From the NCBI RefSeq assembly GCF_000712135.1, contig NZ_JOOE01000002.1:620001-684000 (forward strand): a stretch of 64,000 bases of DNA, read 5' to 3'. This stretch comes from Sphingomonas sp. UNC305MFCol5.2. GTDB taxonomy: Bacteria; Pseudomonadota; Alphaproteobacteria; Sphingomonadales; Sphingomonadaceae. The notes below the pieces were generated by a model. That model was not told where the DNA came from. It saw nothing but the letters and a program-made list of their open reading frames with translations, and ran no database searches. A program made the position numbers and the translations under genes. Shown one piece after another: positions 9,174 to 18,450 of the stretch (the stretch's first letter is position 1; every line of letters begins with the position of its first letter).

Positions 9174-9523
9174 GCGGTTACGGCGCGCTGCGCGTCCTCG
9201 TCGTCGAAGACGAGCCGGTGGTGGCGATGTGCCTCGAGGACATATTGGCGGGCCTCGGCTGTGAGACGGTGGGGCCGGTGGGGAGATTGGCCGACGGGCT
9301 TGCCTTGGCCGAGAGCGAAACGCTCGGCGCGGCGATCCTCGACATCAATCTGGGCGGCGAGCGCAGCACCCCGATCGCCGAGGCGCTGCGTCTGCGCGGC
9401 GTGCCCTTCGTCTTCGCGAGCGGCTACGGCACCCTGCCCGAAGGTTTCGAGACACTCCCGCTGATCGAGAAGCCTTATCGCGAAAGGGATATCGACGCCG
9501 CGCTGAAGGCCCTGCTCCGGTAA
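9170..9523 (+). CDS. Single-domain response regulator
   Basis: 117 residues consisting only of a receiver domain. VVEDEPVVAM provides the acidic pocket, AAILDINLGGE the phosphoacceptor Asp, the FASGYG segment the switch position, and IEKPY the conserved Lys. With no output domain it probably acts by protein-protein interaction or as a phosphate sink for the HWE kinase whose stop it overlaps by 4 nt. It ends one base before the convergent glmS stop, leaving no intergenic space. Confidence 0.9.
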   Translation: MSGYGALRVLVVEDEPVVAMCLEDILAGLGCETVGPVGRLADGLALAESETLGAAILDINLGGERSTPIAEALRLRGVPFVFASGYGTLPEGFETLPLIEKPYRERDIDAALKALLR

Positions 9524-11347
<1,824 letters not shown>

Positions 11348-11368
11348 CGAACTTATCCCCTGCCGCGA

Positions 11369-11680
11369 TCAGTGCGGAAATTTGGTGTCCACGAAAACCC
11401 GAGTGAATTCCATCGGATCGGGCTCGCGCCCGTTCGCCGCCTGGAACCGGACGCGGCCCGCTTGCCAGACCTCGCGGACGGCGCCCTGCATCCCTTGCGG
11501 AAACTGCATCCTCCCGACGACGATCTCACGCCAGCTGCCCGTGGCGCCGAACATCTCGCGATATTGCGGCTCCATCGCACGTAACGACGCATCGGCTGCC
11601 GGATCAAGATGGCCGATCGCATCGAGGATATAGCTTTCGAGCAGTCTGAGAAACGGCTTTCCGGCGTAGCGATCGCTCAT
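11369..11680 (-). CDS. Conserved-type small protein between glmU and glmS
   Basis: 103 residues, starting with MSDRYAGKPFLRLLESY and rich in aromatic and charged residues. It has no signal peptide or membrane segment. The start overlaps the glmU stop as ATGA, and its stop lies about 20 bp before glmS, so it is the middle gene of a glmU-small-glmS operon. The Trp- and Met-rich centre (GRMQFPQGM) matches no family I can name. Function unknown; the operon position suggests a link with amino-sugar metabolism only by association. Confidence 0.8.
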   Translation of the reverse strand: MSDRYAGKPFLRLLESYILDAIGHLDPAADASLRAMEPQYREMFGATGSWREIVVGRMQFPQGMQGAVREVWQAGRVRFQAANGREPDPMEFTRVFVDTKFPH

Positions 11681-13032
11681 GGTTTCGCCGCCTTCCTGGC
11701 CTTCATCATCTCCCGGAAGCGCGTGCCCCAGCCGGGTCGCGCCTCCTGCCGGGCGCGGGCGAGGGCGAGCGCGCCGGCCTCGACGTCCTGCGTCACCACC
11801 GATCCCGCGCCCACCGTGGCATCCTTGCCGATCGCGACCGGCGCGACCAAGGCGCTGTTCGAGCCGATGAACGCGCCTTCGCCGATGCTCGTTCGATATT
11901 TGAAGAAGCCGTCGTAATTGCAGGTGATCGTGCCAGCGCCGATATTCGCGCCCGCCCCCACTTCGGCATCGCCGAGATAGGTCAGATGGTTGGCCTTGGC
12001 GCCCTTGCCGAGCACCACCTTCTTGATCTCGACGAAATTGCCGACCTTGGCGCCCTCGCCGAGCACCGTGCCCGGCCGCAGCCGTGCATAGGGTCCTACG
12101 CTCGCCCCGCTGGCGATGCACGCGCCCTCGATGTGGCTGAAGCCGTGGATGGTGACGCGATCGGCGATCTCGACTCCGGGTCCGAAGAATACGTTCGGCT
12201 CGACCAGCACATCGCGGCCGAGCTTGGTGTCGTGCGCGAACCACACCGTCTCGGGGGCGACCAGAGTCGCGCCGTCGGCCATCGCGCGGGCGCGCCGCGC
12301 GTGCTGCCATTCGGCCTCGAGCGCGGCGAGTTCGCCGCGGCTGTTCACGCCGGTGACTTCGTGCGCATCGGTCTCGATCACTGCCGAGTGGCGGCCGGCG
12401 CCGGCGGCGAGCATGACGATGTCGGGGAGGTAATATTCGCCCGCGGCATTGGCGTTGGTGACCTGCGCGAGCAGCGCGAACAGATCCTTCGCGCCGACCG
12501 CCATCAGCCCCGAATTGCACAGGGTCTCGGCGCGTTCCTCGGCGCTTGCGTCCTTGAACTCGACCATCTTGACGATGTGCCCCTGCCCGTCCGCGATCAC
12601 CCGGCCATAGGCGCCGGGATCGAAGGGACGGAAGCCGAGCACCACGGCCGCTGGCGCATCGGCGCCGTGCAGCCGCTCGAGCATCCGCCGCATCGTCGCA
12701 GTCGAGACGAGCGGAACGTCGCCGTAGAGGATCAGCACGTCGCCTTCGAACCCGGCGAGCGCGTCCTCCGCCATCCGCACCGCATGGCCGGTGCCGAGCT
12801 GCTCGGTCTGCTGCACCGTCTCGGCGCCAAGCGGGTGGACCGCGGCCTCGACCTGCTCGCGTCCAGCGCCGACCACGACGATGGTGCGCGCCGGATCGAG
12901 CGCATCGACGCTGTCGATCAGATGCAGCAGCATCGGCCGTCCGGCGAGCGGGTGAAGCACTTTGTGCGTATCGGATTTCATCCGCGTGCCCTTGCCCGCA
13001 GCAAGAATGATCGCGGCTATCGGCGCTGTCAT
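11677..13032 (-). CDS. glmU: Bifunctional GlmU: glucosamine-1-P acetyltransferase / GlcNAc-1-P uridyltransferase
   Basis: 451 residues, typical length. The N-terminal pyrophosphorylase has the nucleotide-binding motif AAIILAAGKGTRMKSD, then GTGHAV and YGDVPL. The C-terminal left-handed beta-helix has hexapeptide repeats and the acetyltransferase segment YLGDAEVGAGANIGAGTI. It converts glucosamine-1-phosphate to UDP-GlcNAc for peptidoglycan and LPS. The start at 13032 is preceded by GGAGGGTATC; longer frame extensions upstream lack homology. Divergent from gph across a 73-bp shared promoter region. Confidence 0.98.
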   Translation of the reverse strand: MTAPIAAIILAAGKGTRMKSDTHKVLHPLAGRPMLLHLIDSVDALDPARTIVVVGAGREQVEAAVHPLGAETVQQTEQLGTGHAVRMAEDALAGFEGDVLILYGDVPLVSTATMRRMLERLHGADAPAAVVLGFRPFDPGAYGRVIADGQGHIVKMVEFKDASAEERAETLCNSGLMAVGAKDLFALLAQVTNANAAGEYYLPDIVMLAAGAGRHSAVIETDAHEVTGVNSRGELAALEAEWQHARRARAMADGATLVAPETVWFAHDTKLGRDVLVEPNVFFGPGVEIADRVTIHGFSHIEGACIASGASVGPYARLRPGTVLGEGAKVGNFVEIKKVVLGKGAKANHLTYLGDAEVGAGANIGAGTITCNYDGFFKYRTSIGEGAFIGSNSALVAPVAIGKDATVGAGSVVTQDVEAGALALARARQEARPGWGTRFREMMKARKAAKP

Positions 13033-13105
13033 GATACCCTCCGGAGAAGCCCCCTGCCATGAGAAGCTTGCCAATTCCATAGCGTTGCTGGCAGCAGGCG
13101 CGGCA

Positions 13106-13792
13106 ATGGCCGACTTCCCCTTCGACATTGTCGGATTCGATCTCGACGGCACGCTGTTCGATACCAGCGCGGACCTGACCGATGCGGTCAACCATGGGCT
13201 CGGCCTGCTCGGCCGGCCGGCGCTCAGCGTAGAGACGGTGAAGCCGATGATCGGGCGCGGCGGGAAATACATGCTCCAGCAAGGGCTCGAGGCTTCGGGC
13301 GGGTGCGATCCCGAGGTGTTGGAGCGCATCTATCCCGAACTGCTCGCTTTTTATGGGGACAACCTCACCCGGGGCACATACGCCTTTCCGGGGCTCATCG
13401 AGGCGATGGACCAACTGGATGCGCGCCGCGTGAAACTCGCGATCGTCACCAACAAATCGGAGAGCCTCGCAGTCAAGCTCGTCGCCGAGCTGGCGCTCGA
13501 TCACCGCTTCGCCTGCGTGATCGGCGGCGACACGATGGGGCCCGACGGCCGCAAACCATCGCCCGAAGGAATCCGCGAGATGATCCGGCGCTGCGGCGGC
13601 GGGCCGGCGGCATTCGTCGGCGATACGATCTTCGACATTCAGGCGGCGAAGAATGCCGGTATCCCCTCGATCGCAGTCAGCTTCGGCTTCCTGATGCAGC
13701 CGGTCGAGGAACTGGCGGCGGACGCCGTGATCGACCATTTCGACGAACTGGTGCCGGCGCTCGAGAACCTGCGGGTGGCACGCACACTATGA
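13106..13792 (+). CDS. gph: HAD-family phosphoglycolate phosphatase
   Basis: 228 residues. HAD motif I is FDLDGTLFDT, motif II is IVTNKSE, motif III is the Lys of GRKPSPEG, and motif IV is FVGDTIFDIQAAKNAG. The helical cap and length fit Gph, which removes 2-phosphoglycolate, a by-product of oxidative DNA-end repair. A related pyrophosphatase-type HAD activity cannot be excluded. The ATG at 13106 directly precedes the DFPFDIVGFDLDG start of the fold; upstream in-frame sequence overlaps glmU antisense and is not used. Confidence 0.88.
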   Translation: MADFPFDIVGFDLDGTLFDTSADLTDAVNHGLGLLGRPALSVETVKPMIGRGGKYMLQQGLEASGGCDPEVLERIYPELLAFYGDNLTRGTYAFPGLIEAMDQLDARRVKLAIVTNKSESLAVKLVAELALDHRFACVIGGDTMGPDGRKPSPEGIREMIRRCGGGPAAFVGDTIFDIQAAKNAGIPSIAVSFGFLMQPVEELAADAVIDHFDELVPALENLRVARTL

Positions 13793-13821
13793 TCCTGCAC
13801 TCTTTTTCGGGAGACTGAGAC

Positions 13822-14610
13822 ATGACGACTCGACCCCGCGCTTTGGTCACCGGTGCCTCCGCCGGCATCGGCCGCAACTTCGCCGAGCATCTGGCACGCA
13901 CCGGCCACGACCTCGTGATCGTCGCCCGCCGCGAGGACAGGTTGCGCGCACTGGCGGAGGAACTGGGGGCTGCAACGCAGGCCGATGTCGAAGTGCTGGT
14001 AGCCGATCTCGGCGACGACGTGGGCACGGCGGCGGTGGCCGATCGGATCGCGGCGGGCGGCATCGACATGCTCGTCAACAATGCGGGGTACGCCGCGCGC
14101 GGGCGCGTGGCCGAACTCGACCCCGACGCGCTCGATGCCATGCTCCGCGTCAATGTGCTGGCGCTCAGCCGGCTTTCGGCCGCCGCGATGAAGGCGATGA
14201 CCGCCGCCGGGCGCGGCACGATCATCAACATCGCCTCGGGCACCGTGTTCATGCAGGTGCCGGGCAATGCCGGCTACGGATCGTCCAAGAATTATGTGAT
14301 GGCGTTCACGCGCCACATGCAGATCGAAGCGGCGGGGACCGGCGTTCGCGTCCAGCTGCTCGTCCCCGGCGTGATCGCCACCGATTTCCACGAAGTCGCC
14401 GGCAACGACATCGCCAATTTCCCACCCGAACGCGTGATGCAGGCCGACGATCTAGTGGTCGCCTCGCTACGCGCGCTCGAAATGGACGAGCCGGTGTGCA
14501 TCCCCTCGCTTCCCGAAATTCGCGACTGGGACAATTACGTCGCCGCCGAAGCATTGGTTGCGAAGAACTGCTCGCGCGATCGTCCCGCCGCCAGATATCA
14601 CGGTGCCTGA
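13822..14610 (+). CDS. Short-chain dehydrogenase/reductase
   Basis: 262 residues. The Rossmann motif TGASAGIG near the N terminus, NNAG at about residue 90, the Ser of IASGT, and the catalytic YxxxK as YGSSK define the classical SDR family. It uses NAD(P)H on an unknown substrate. It begins 29 bp after gph with GGGAGA upstream, so the two may be co-transcribed. The C terminus (about the last 25 residues) departs from the fold consensus. Confidence 0.9.
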   Translation: MTTRPRALVTGASAGIGRNFAEHLARTGHDLVIVARREDRLRALAEELGAATQADVEVLVADLGDDVGTAAVADRIAAGGIDMLVNNAGYAARGRVAELDPDALDAMLRVNVLALSRLSAAAMKAMTAAGRGTIINIASGTVFMQVPGNAGYGSSKNYVMAFTRHMQIEAAGTGVRVQLLVPGVIATDFHEVAGNDIANFPPERVMQADDLVVASLRALEMDEPVCIPSLPEIRDWDNYVAAEALVAKNCSRDRPAARYHGA

Positions 14611-14661
14611 ATCAGTATCTGTTCTGAACCGTGATTCACCTGAGTTCCCCGGCATCTTGCA

Positions 14662-14699
14662 TTTCCCCTACAAGGGGTGGAGCATACATGTAGGGGAAA
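14662..14699. promoter_or_regulatory. Dyad that can sequester the GAF-gene ribosome-binding site
   Basis: TTTCCCCTACA at 14662-14672 and TGTAGGGGAAA at 14689-14699 are perfect 11-bp inverted arms with a 16-nt loop. The right arm contains AGGGGA, the only convincing ribosome-binding site for the GTG at 14705. In RNA the stem would hide it. This may be a translational switch, or a protein operator in DNA. Confidence 0.45.
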
Positions 14700-14704
14700 A
14701 AGGC

Positions 14705-15169
14705 GTGGGTCACAGGGGGATCGCATTGAAGGGGTCAGGCTATGCCTCTCGGGAGACTGCCGCCGGCCTGCACCCAGGCGCGGGGATCGCATCCGCGAAG
14801 CTGGCGGAACTGGTTCAACTGACCCTCGTCGCCGATGGCGTCATCATTGATCTCCACCATTATGCAATCCGGCAGCGTGCCACCGGCGCTTCCGAACGGC
14901 TCGAGACAGCGGGCGTGCTGATCGCCGGAGGCGCAACCGAATCCTCCGAAGCGTTGCTGTGGCGGCTCGCCGATCCGGTCGAGGCAGGCGCGCTCGGCTT
15001 CCAATCCTATGCCTGCGTTCCGCTCCACGACGTGGACGGCGCACCGTTGGGCCGGATCGTCGCTATCCAGCGCGGCCAGCGCCAGTTCGACGGCCATGAC
15101 CTCAAGATCTTGCGGACGGTGGCGGATATCGTGGCGGACCTGATCCGCCAGCCTCAGTTCGCCAACTGA
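14705..15169 (+). CDS. GAF-domain protein
   Basis: About 154 residues from a GTG at 14705, chosen for the AGGGGA site 7 nt upstream; the frame is open further back but overlaps the dehydrogenase gene. The sequence reads as a lone GAF fold: VQLTLVADGVIIDL, then FQSYACVPLHDVDG and GRIVAIQRGQRQFDGHD, ending in a helix LRTVADIVADLIRQ. GAF domains bind small ligands or haem and often feed signalling proteins; no output domain is present here. The last 16 bases overlap the convergent gene at 15154. Confidence 0.65.
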   Translation: MGHRGIALKGSGYASRETAAGLHPGAGIASAKLAELVQLTLVADGVIIDLHHYAIRQRATGASERLETAGVLIAGGATESSEALLWRLADPVEAGALGFQSYACVPLHDVDGAPLGRIVAIQRGQRQFDGHDLKILRTVADIVADLIRQPQFAN

Positions 15170-15477
15170 CGGATAATCTCCGCGGCGTCCACGCCCGGTC
15201 CGAGCAGCGCCCGGCCGCGCGCGGTGAGCGCGGCATCGATCATTTGCGGCCCGCCGGGCCCGACGATGAATGCTTCGAAGGTGATGAGGCCGGAATCGCC
15301 CAGCTCCTGAAGCGCCTTGATGAAATCGATGTGCCTCTCAGGGGAGTCGTCCATGGCGACATCGGCGGCGCACAGCGTCACGACGATGGGCCAGCTCGAC
15401 CAGAGCGCCTCGACGATGGTCTTGGCGTCGGCGCTTCCAAAAGCCTGCGCGTTCTCGTCGATCACAAACTGCCTCAC
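15154..15477 (-). CDS. Hypothetical protein, about 107 residues
   Basis: No family recognised. The protein has an alpha/beta look with hydrophobic strands (IVVTLCAADVAM, LITFEAFIVGPGG) and ends in helices; there is no signal peptide or membrane segment. GTG at 15477 is preferred because the protein-like composition begins there; a TTG at 15564 adds 29 residues but falls inside a dyad likely to be promoter sequence. It overlaps the end of the GAF gene tail to tail. Confidence 0.55.
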   Translation of the reverse strand: MRQFVIDENAQAFGSADAKTIVEALWSSWPIVVTLCAADVAMDDSPERHIDFIKALQELGDSGLITFEAFIVGPGGPQMIDAALTARGRALLGPGVDAAEIIRQLAN

Positions 15478-15536
15478 TGCCCGACCTACATCGCTTCTGC
15501 GCCCCCTTGATCTTGCTCCGTCTATTGTGGAGCCGA

Positions 15537-15573
15537 TTAACCTTCGCATAACAAAGGTTAACAAATCCCTAAC
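15537..15573 (-). promoter_or_regulatory. Dyad with near-consensus CtrA box upstream of the 15477 gene
   Basis: TTAACCTT (15537-15544) and AAGGTTAA (15554-15561) form an inverted repeat. Overlapping it, TTAACAAATCCCTAAC (15558-15573) matches the alphaproteobacterial CtrA consensus TTAA-N7-TTAAC with one mismatch. It lies 60-96 bp before the GTG of the minus-strand gene, a sensible regulatory position. Assignment to CtrA is an inference from the motif alone. Confidence 0.3.
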
Positions 15574-15842
15574 CTAGTCCTTCATCCCGCTCGCGACACC
15601 CCAGCTTCGCGGTCGATAAAATAACGTATCTTATCAACCAGTTATTAGCATAACTTGCGCCTCGCAGATCACAAAACAGCTCATAGCCAAGGCGATCTGA
15701 TGTTCGTTTTTCACCTTTTCTGCTATGAAGAACGCAAATCACCATAAGCGATAAGCATGAGTGATCAACAAAATCCCGGTCGCCCTCTCGAATATCATTG
15801 CGATGATGAGAGACGACTAAATAATGATTTAATCAACTGACG
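15574..15842. other. AT-rich intergenic stretch
   Basis: About 270 bp, markedly richer in A+T than the genes on either side. It contains a possible 27-codon reading frame on the plus strand at 15757-15840 without a clear ribosome-binding site, and short GATAA/TTATC dyads near 15616-15636. No confident gene, RNA or terminator is seen. Confidence 0.4.
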
Positions 15843-16835
15843 CTATTTTTTACGCCATTTAATGAACAAGTGCTTTGCCAGCATGGGCAGCGGCATCCGG
15901 ATAGCGTGGCTCCGCATGTAGAAAGCGAGCCGGGTCACCCTGCGCGCCGGGCGCCCCCAATCGTCGCGCGCGAGGAGGCGACGGAGATAGAGCGGGTCGG
16001 CACTGTCCCATATGCGCCAGCTCTCGGGAATCGTGGTCCCGTAGAGATTGTTCGCCTGGCGTGCCGCGCGGGCGACCGCCGCCGCCAGCCCGTGCCGGCC
16101 AGCTTTTGCCTCAAGGCCCACGATGCCGAATTCCTCGATCAGGCAATGCACATCCCACAGGTTGCGCATGCCACCTGCAAGATCGCCGTCGGCGAAGAGA
16201 TGCGCCGCGGCGTGGCAGAGCATGTCCGCGGGACTGAGGATGCGCAGGCCATTCTCCAGCGCGACGCTGTCGGCGATCAGCGCATCCGCATCGGGGGTGA
16301 TGCGTGCAGTAAGCGGCAGGATCGTGTGGTGGACGTCGATCATCCGATCGCGCTCGCGATGGATCAACGGCGGCAGCTCGTGCATCCAGCGGCGATAATA
16401 AATGTCGTCATAGGGATCGGGCTTGACCCATTCCCAGCCGGCGGCGAGCAAGCAGGCCTCCGCCTCCTCGATCCGTGCGCGGGGCACGAGGATGTCGAGG
16501 TCGCCGATCGAGCGGCCCCTGCCCGCGGCGAACCCCGCGGCGGCATAAGCGGTGCCCTTTAGCAGGATCACCGGCATTCCCATGGGCGCGAGCGCGCGGC
16601 GCGCCATCTCGGCTTCCCACAAAGCAGCGGTGCGGCCCTGGGCGGACGAGGTGCGGGCGTCGTCGAGGATGCGCGCGATCGCCGCCGGCATCGCCAGGCC
16701 GTTTAGGCGGTGGGCCAGCGTGCCGATCAGTTGCTCGGCGCGGGCGATGGCGAGCAACGCGGTCCAGCCCGCCGCATCGAGCCGGGCGGTGGTCGCCGGA
16801 TCGCGCAGCGCGTCGGCGAGGATACGCGCATCCAT
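15843..16835 (-). CDS. Nucleotidyltransferase-family protein of the HPr-rel-A type cluster
   Basis: 330 residues. The segment VILLKGTAYAAAG followed by SIGDLDILVPRAR has the G-S/D-x-D-x-D arrangement of polymerase-beta-type nucleotidyltransferases, and IDVHHTIL supplies a later acidic/histidine site. This matches the NTP_transf_5-like family often encoded beside HprK-like kinases. Its ATG overlaps the kinase stop as TGATG, so the two are translationally coupled. The modified substrate is unknown. It is the last gene of the four-gene cluster. Confidence 0.78.
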   Translation of the reverse strand: MDARILADALRDPATTARLDAAGWTALLAIARAEQLIGTLAHRLNGLAMPAAIARILDDARTSSAQGRTAALWEAEMARRALAPMGMPVILLKGTAYAAAGFAAGRGRSIGDLDILVPRARIEEAEACLLAAGWEWVKPDPYDDIYYRRWMHELPPLIHRERDRMIDVHHTILPLTARITPDADALIADSVALENGLRILSPADMLCHAAAHLFADGDLAGGMRNLWDVHCLIEEFGIVGLEAKAGRHGLAAAVARAARQANNLYGTTIPESWRIWDSADPLYLRRLLARDDWGRPARRVTRLAFYMRSHAIRMPLPMLAKHLFIKWRKK

Positions 16836-17695
16836 CACGCTTCCGCCCACAGCCGCTCGACCTGCGCCAGCGCCGTTCCGGTGTCTGGATAATCGAGCGC
16901 ACGTGCCGGCACCGTCCGGACGAGCCGGGTGAGCGCGTCGAAACCGCGTTCGGCGAGCGCAACATAATTGGTCGAGGCTTGCGTGAGGCGGACGAAGGTT
17001 TCGCTCGGCAAGACTTCGCGCTCGGCGGCGGCGAAGCCGTAGCTCGGGAACAGGATCAGCCGGGGCTGAGCGGGTTCGGCCATCGCGGCGATCGCGCGGG
17101 CATCGGGGACGAGATGGCGGATCGTACCCTTGGGCGTGCCTTCGAGCACCGGGCCGAAGCGCGCGCCGGGCAGTGTGCGCTCCATCACGCCGATCGCTTC
17201 GTTCTTGAGGCTGATCAGCCGCGGGAAACCGTGGATCCGCCCGGTCGCGGGATCGAGCAATGCGAACTCGTCGCCCATCAGCCGCCAGCCTTTGGCCATC
17301 AGCAACGCGGCGAGCGTCGATTTGCCCGCGCCGGACATGCCGGTCATCAGCAGCGCCTTGCCGTCGCGTTCGACCGCCGAGGCGTGGAGCAGCAGATAGC
17401 GGCGCTGGCCGAGCGCCATTTGCAGGTTCATCCCCATCTCGGCGGCGAGCAGCCCCTGCGCGAGCGGCAGCGGCGCGGCATCGGGGATGACGAAGTCGCC
17501 GCCGATGTTCACCGAAGGGCGAACGAAGCGGCGCCACGGCCGCGCGGCGAAGAGATGGACGTTGAAGTCGGGAATGCCGCCCTCGGGCGCGGGGTAATCG
17601 CGGTAGAGGTCGTCGAGCGCGGCGATCGGCGCCTGCCAGTCGCTGCCGATGCGAAAACCCACCGGCCCGATGCGGAGCCGGGTCAGATGACGCAC
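16835..17695 (-). CDS. HprK-related kinase (HPr-rel-A type)
   Basis: 286 residues. The P-loop GMSGAGKST at about residue 125 and the region GDEFALLDP correspond to the Walker A and downstream acidic site of the HPr kinase/phosphorylase C-terminal domain. The dedicated N-terminal domain of true HprK is missing, and no HPr gene is adjacent. HprK relatives of this kind occur beside PqqD-like proteins and nucleotidyltransferases, as here, and relatives phosphorylate peptide precursors in some lasso-peptide clusters. It overlaps the upstream PqqD gene by 13 nt. Confidence 0.82.
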   Translation of the reverse strand: MRHLTRLRIGPVGFRIGSDWQAPIAALDDLYRDYPAPEGGIPDFNVHLFAARPWRRFVRPSVNIGGDFVIPDAAPLPLAQGLLAAEMGMNLQMALGQRRYLLLHASAVERDGKALLMTGMSGAGKSTLAALLMAKGWRLMGDEFALLDPATGRIHGFPRLISLKNEAIGVMERTLPGARFGPVLEGTPKGTIRHLVPDARAIAAMAEPAQPRLILFPSYGFAAAEREVLPSETFVRLTQASTNYVALAERGFDALTRLVRTVPARALDYPDTGTALAQVERLWAEA

Positions 17696-17961
17696 AGTTG
17701 CTCCACGAGGCCGACCGCGGCGAGTTCGTCGAGGCGCACCGCGAGCGCCGCCGGATCGGCATCGACGAGATCGAAACGCTCGCCCAGCCGCGCGAGCAGG
17801 TCGGGCGCCGTGAGCGGTGCCTCGGCAAGCGTTTCGAGAATCTCGGGAACCGGCGTGTCGACGATATGGGTGACGCCGGAGGACCGATGGTAGACCAGCG
17901 TCAGCGCATCGAGCGGTACGATGCGCAACGTCTCGGGAGCTGCGGCCTTGTAAAGCGTCAT
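17683..17961 (-). CDS. PqqD-like peptide-binding protein (HPr-rel-A type)
   Basis: 92 residues. The pattern of a hydrophobic strand LTLVYHRSSGVTHIVD, then PEILETL and a C-terminal winged helix ending LVEQLCVI, fits the PqqD/RRE fold that binds leader peptides for modification enzymes. In this cluster it should present a substrate to the HprK-like kinase and the nucleotidyltransferase encoded downstream. It starts 37 bp after the Tat-exported protein gene, in the same direction. Confidence 0.75.
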   Translation of the reverse strand: MTLYKAAAPETLRIVPLDALTLVYHRSSGVTHIVDTPVPEILETLAEAPLTAPDLLARLGERFDLVDADPAALAVRLDELAAVGLVEQLCVI

Positions 17962-17998
17962 CGGCGCCCCGGTGGAGAGCAAAACAGCGGCGTCGGCC

Positions 17999-18388
17999 TC
18001 AGCCGCGCGGCATCTGCAGCGAGGCGAAGCAAGTGAAGCCGCTGGTGCCCGATTGCAGGCGGCGGATATAGTTGGTGTAGGCGCGGCTGCGTTCATAATC
18101 GGTGCCGGGCAAGGTGCCGCCCGACAGCGCGCGCTTGACGTCTTCGGCCTTGAACGCGGTCCCCGGAGGCGGATAGGCGCCGGGCGTGCCCGCGGGCACC
18201 AAGGTCCCGTCGGCGGCGATATAGCTGCCGGCGCGTGCCGGATCGGGGACCGGAATCTCGCAATTCATCACCGACGCGCTGGTCTGGGCGAGTGCGGGGC
18301 GGATCGAGACGATCGCCGACGCGCCGGCGGCGCCCAGCATCAATGCGCGGCGGCGTGAGGCGGTGGGTCCGGTGGTTTCGTCGGCCAT
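17999..18388 (-). CDS. Tat-exported small protein at the head of the HPr-rel-A type cluster
   Basis: 129 residues. The N terminus carries SRRRALMLGAAGASA, a twin-arginine signal, with a likely cleavage after ALA at about residue 34. The mature part is short, Pro/Gly-rich (GTPGAYPPPG) and has two cysteines (one near the mature N terminus, one in the FTCFASL segment close to the end). It is first in an operon with PqqD-like, kinase and nucleotidyltransferase genes, so it is a candidate substrate of their modification. That role is inferred only from position; no homologue is recognised. Confidence 0.72.
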   Translation of the reverse strand: MADETTGPTASRRRALMLGAAGASAIVSIRPALAQTSASVMNCEIPVPDPARAGSYIAADGTLVPAGTPGAYPPPGTAFKAEDVKRALSGGTLPGTDYERSRAYTNYIRRLQSGTSGFTCFASLQMPRG

Positions 18389-18450
18389 GATGCCTTGTCA
18401 TGCGCCCGCGCCGCTTTCGCAATCGTAAATCCGTGCCTAGAACGGGACAT

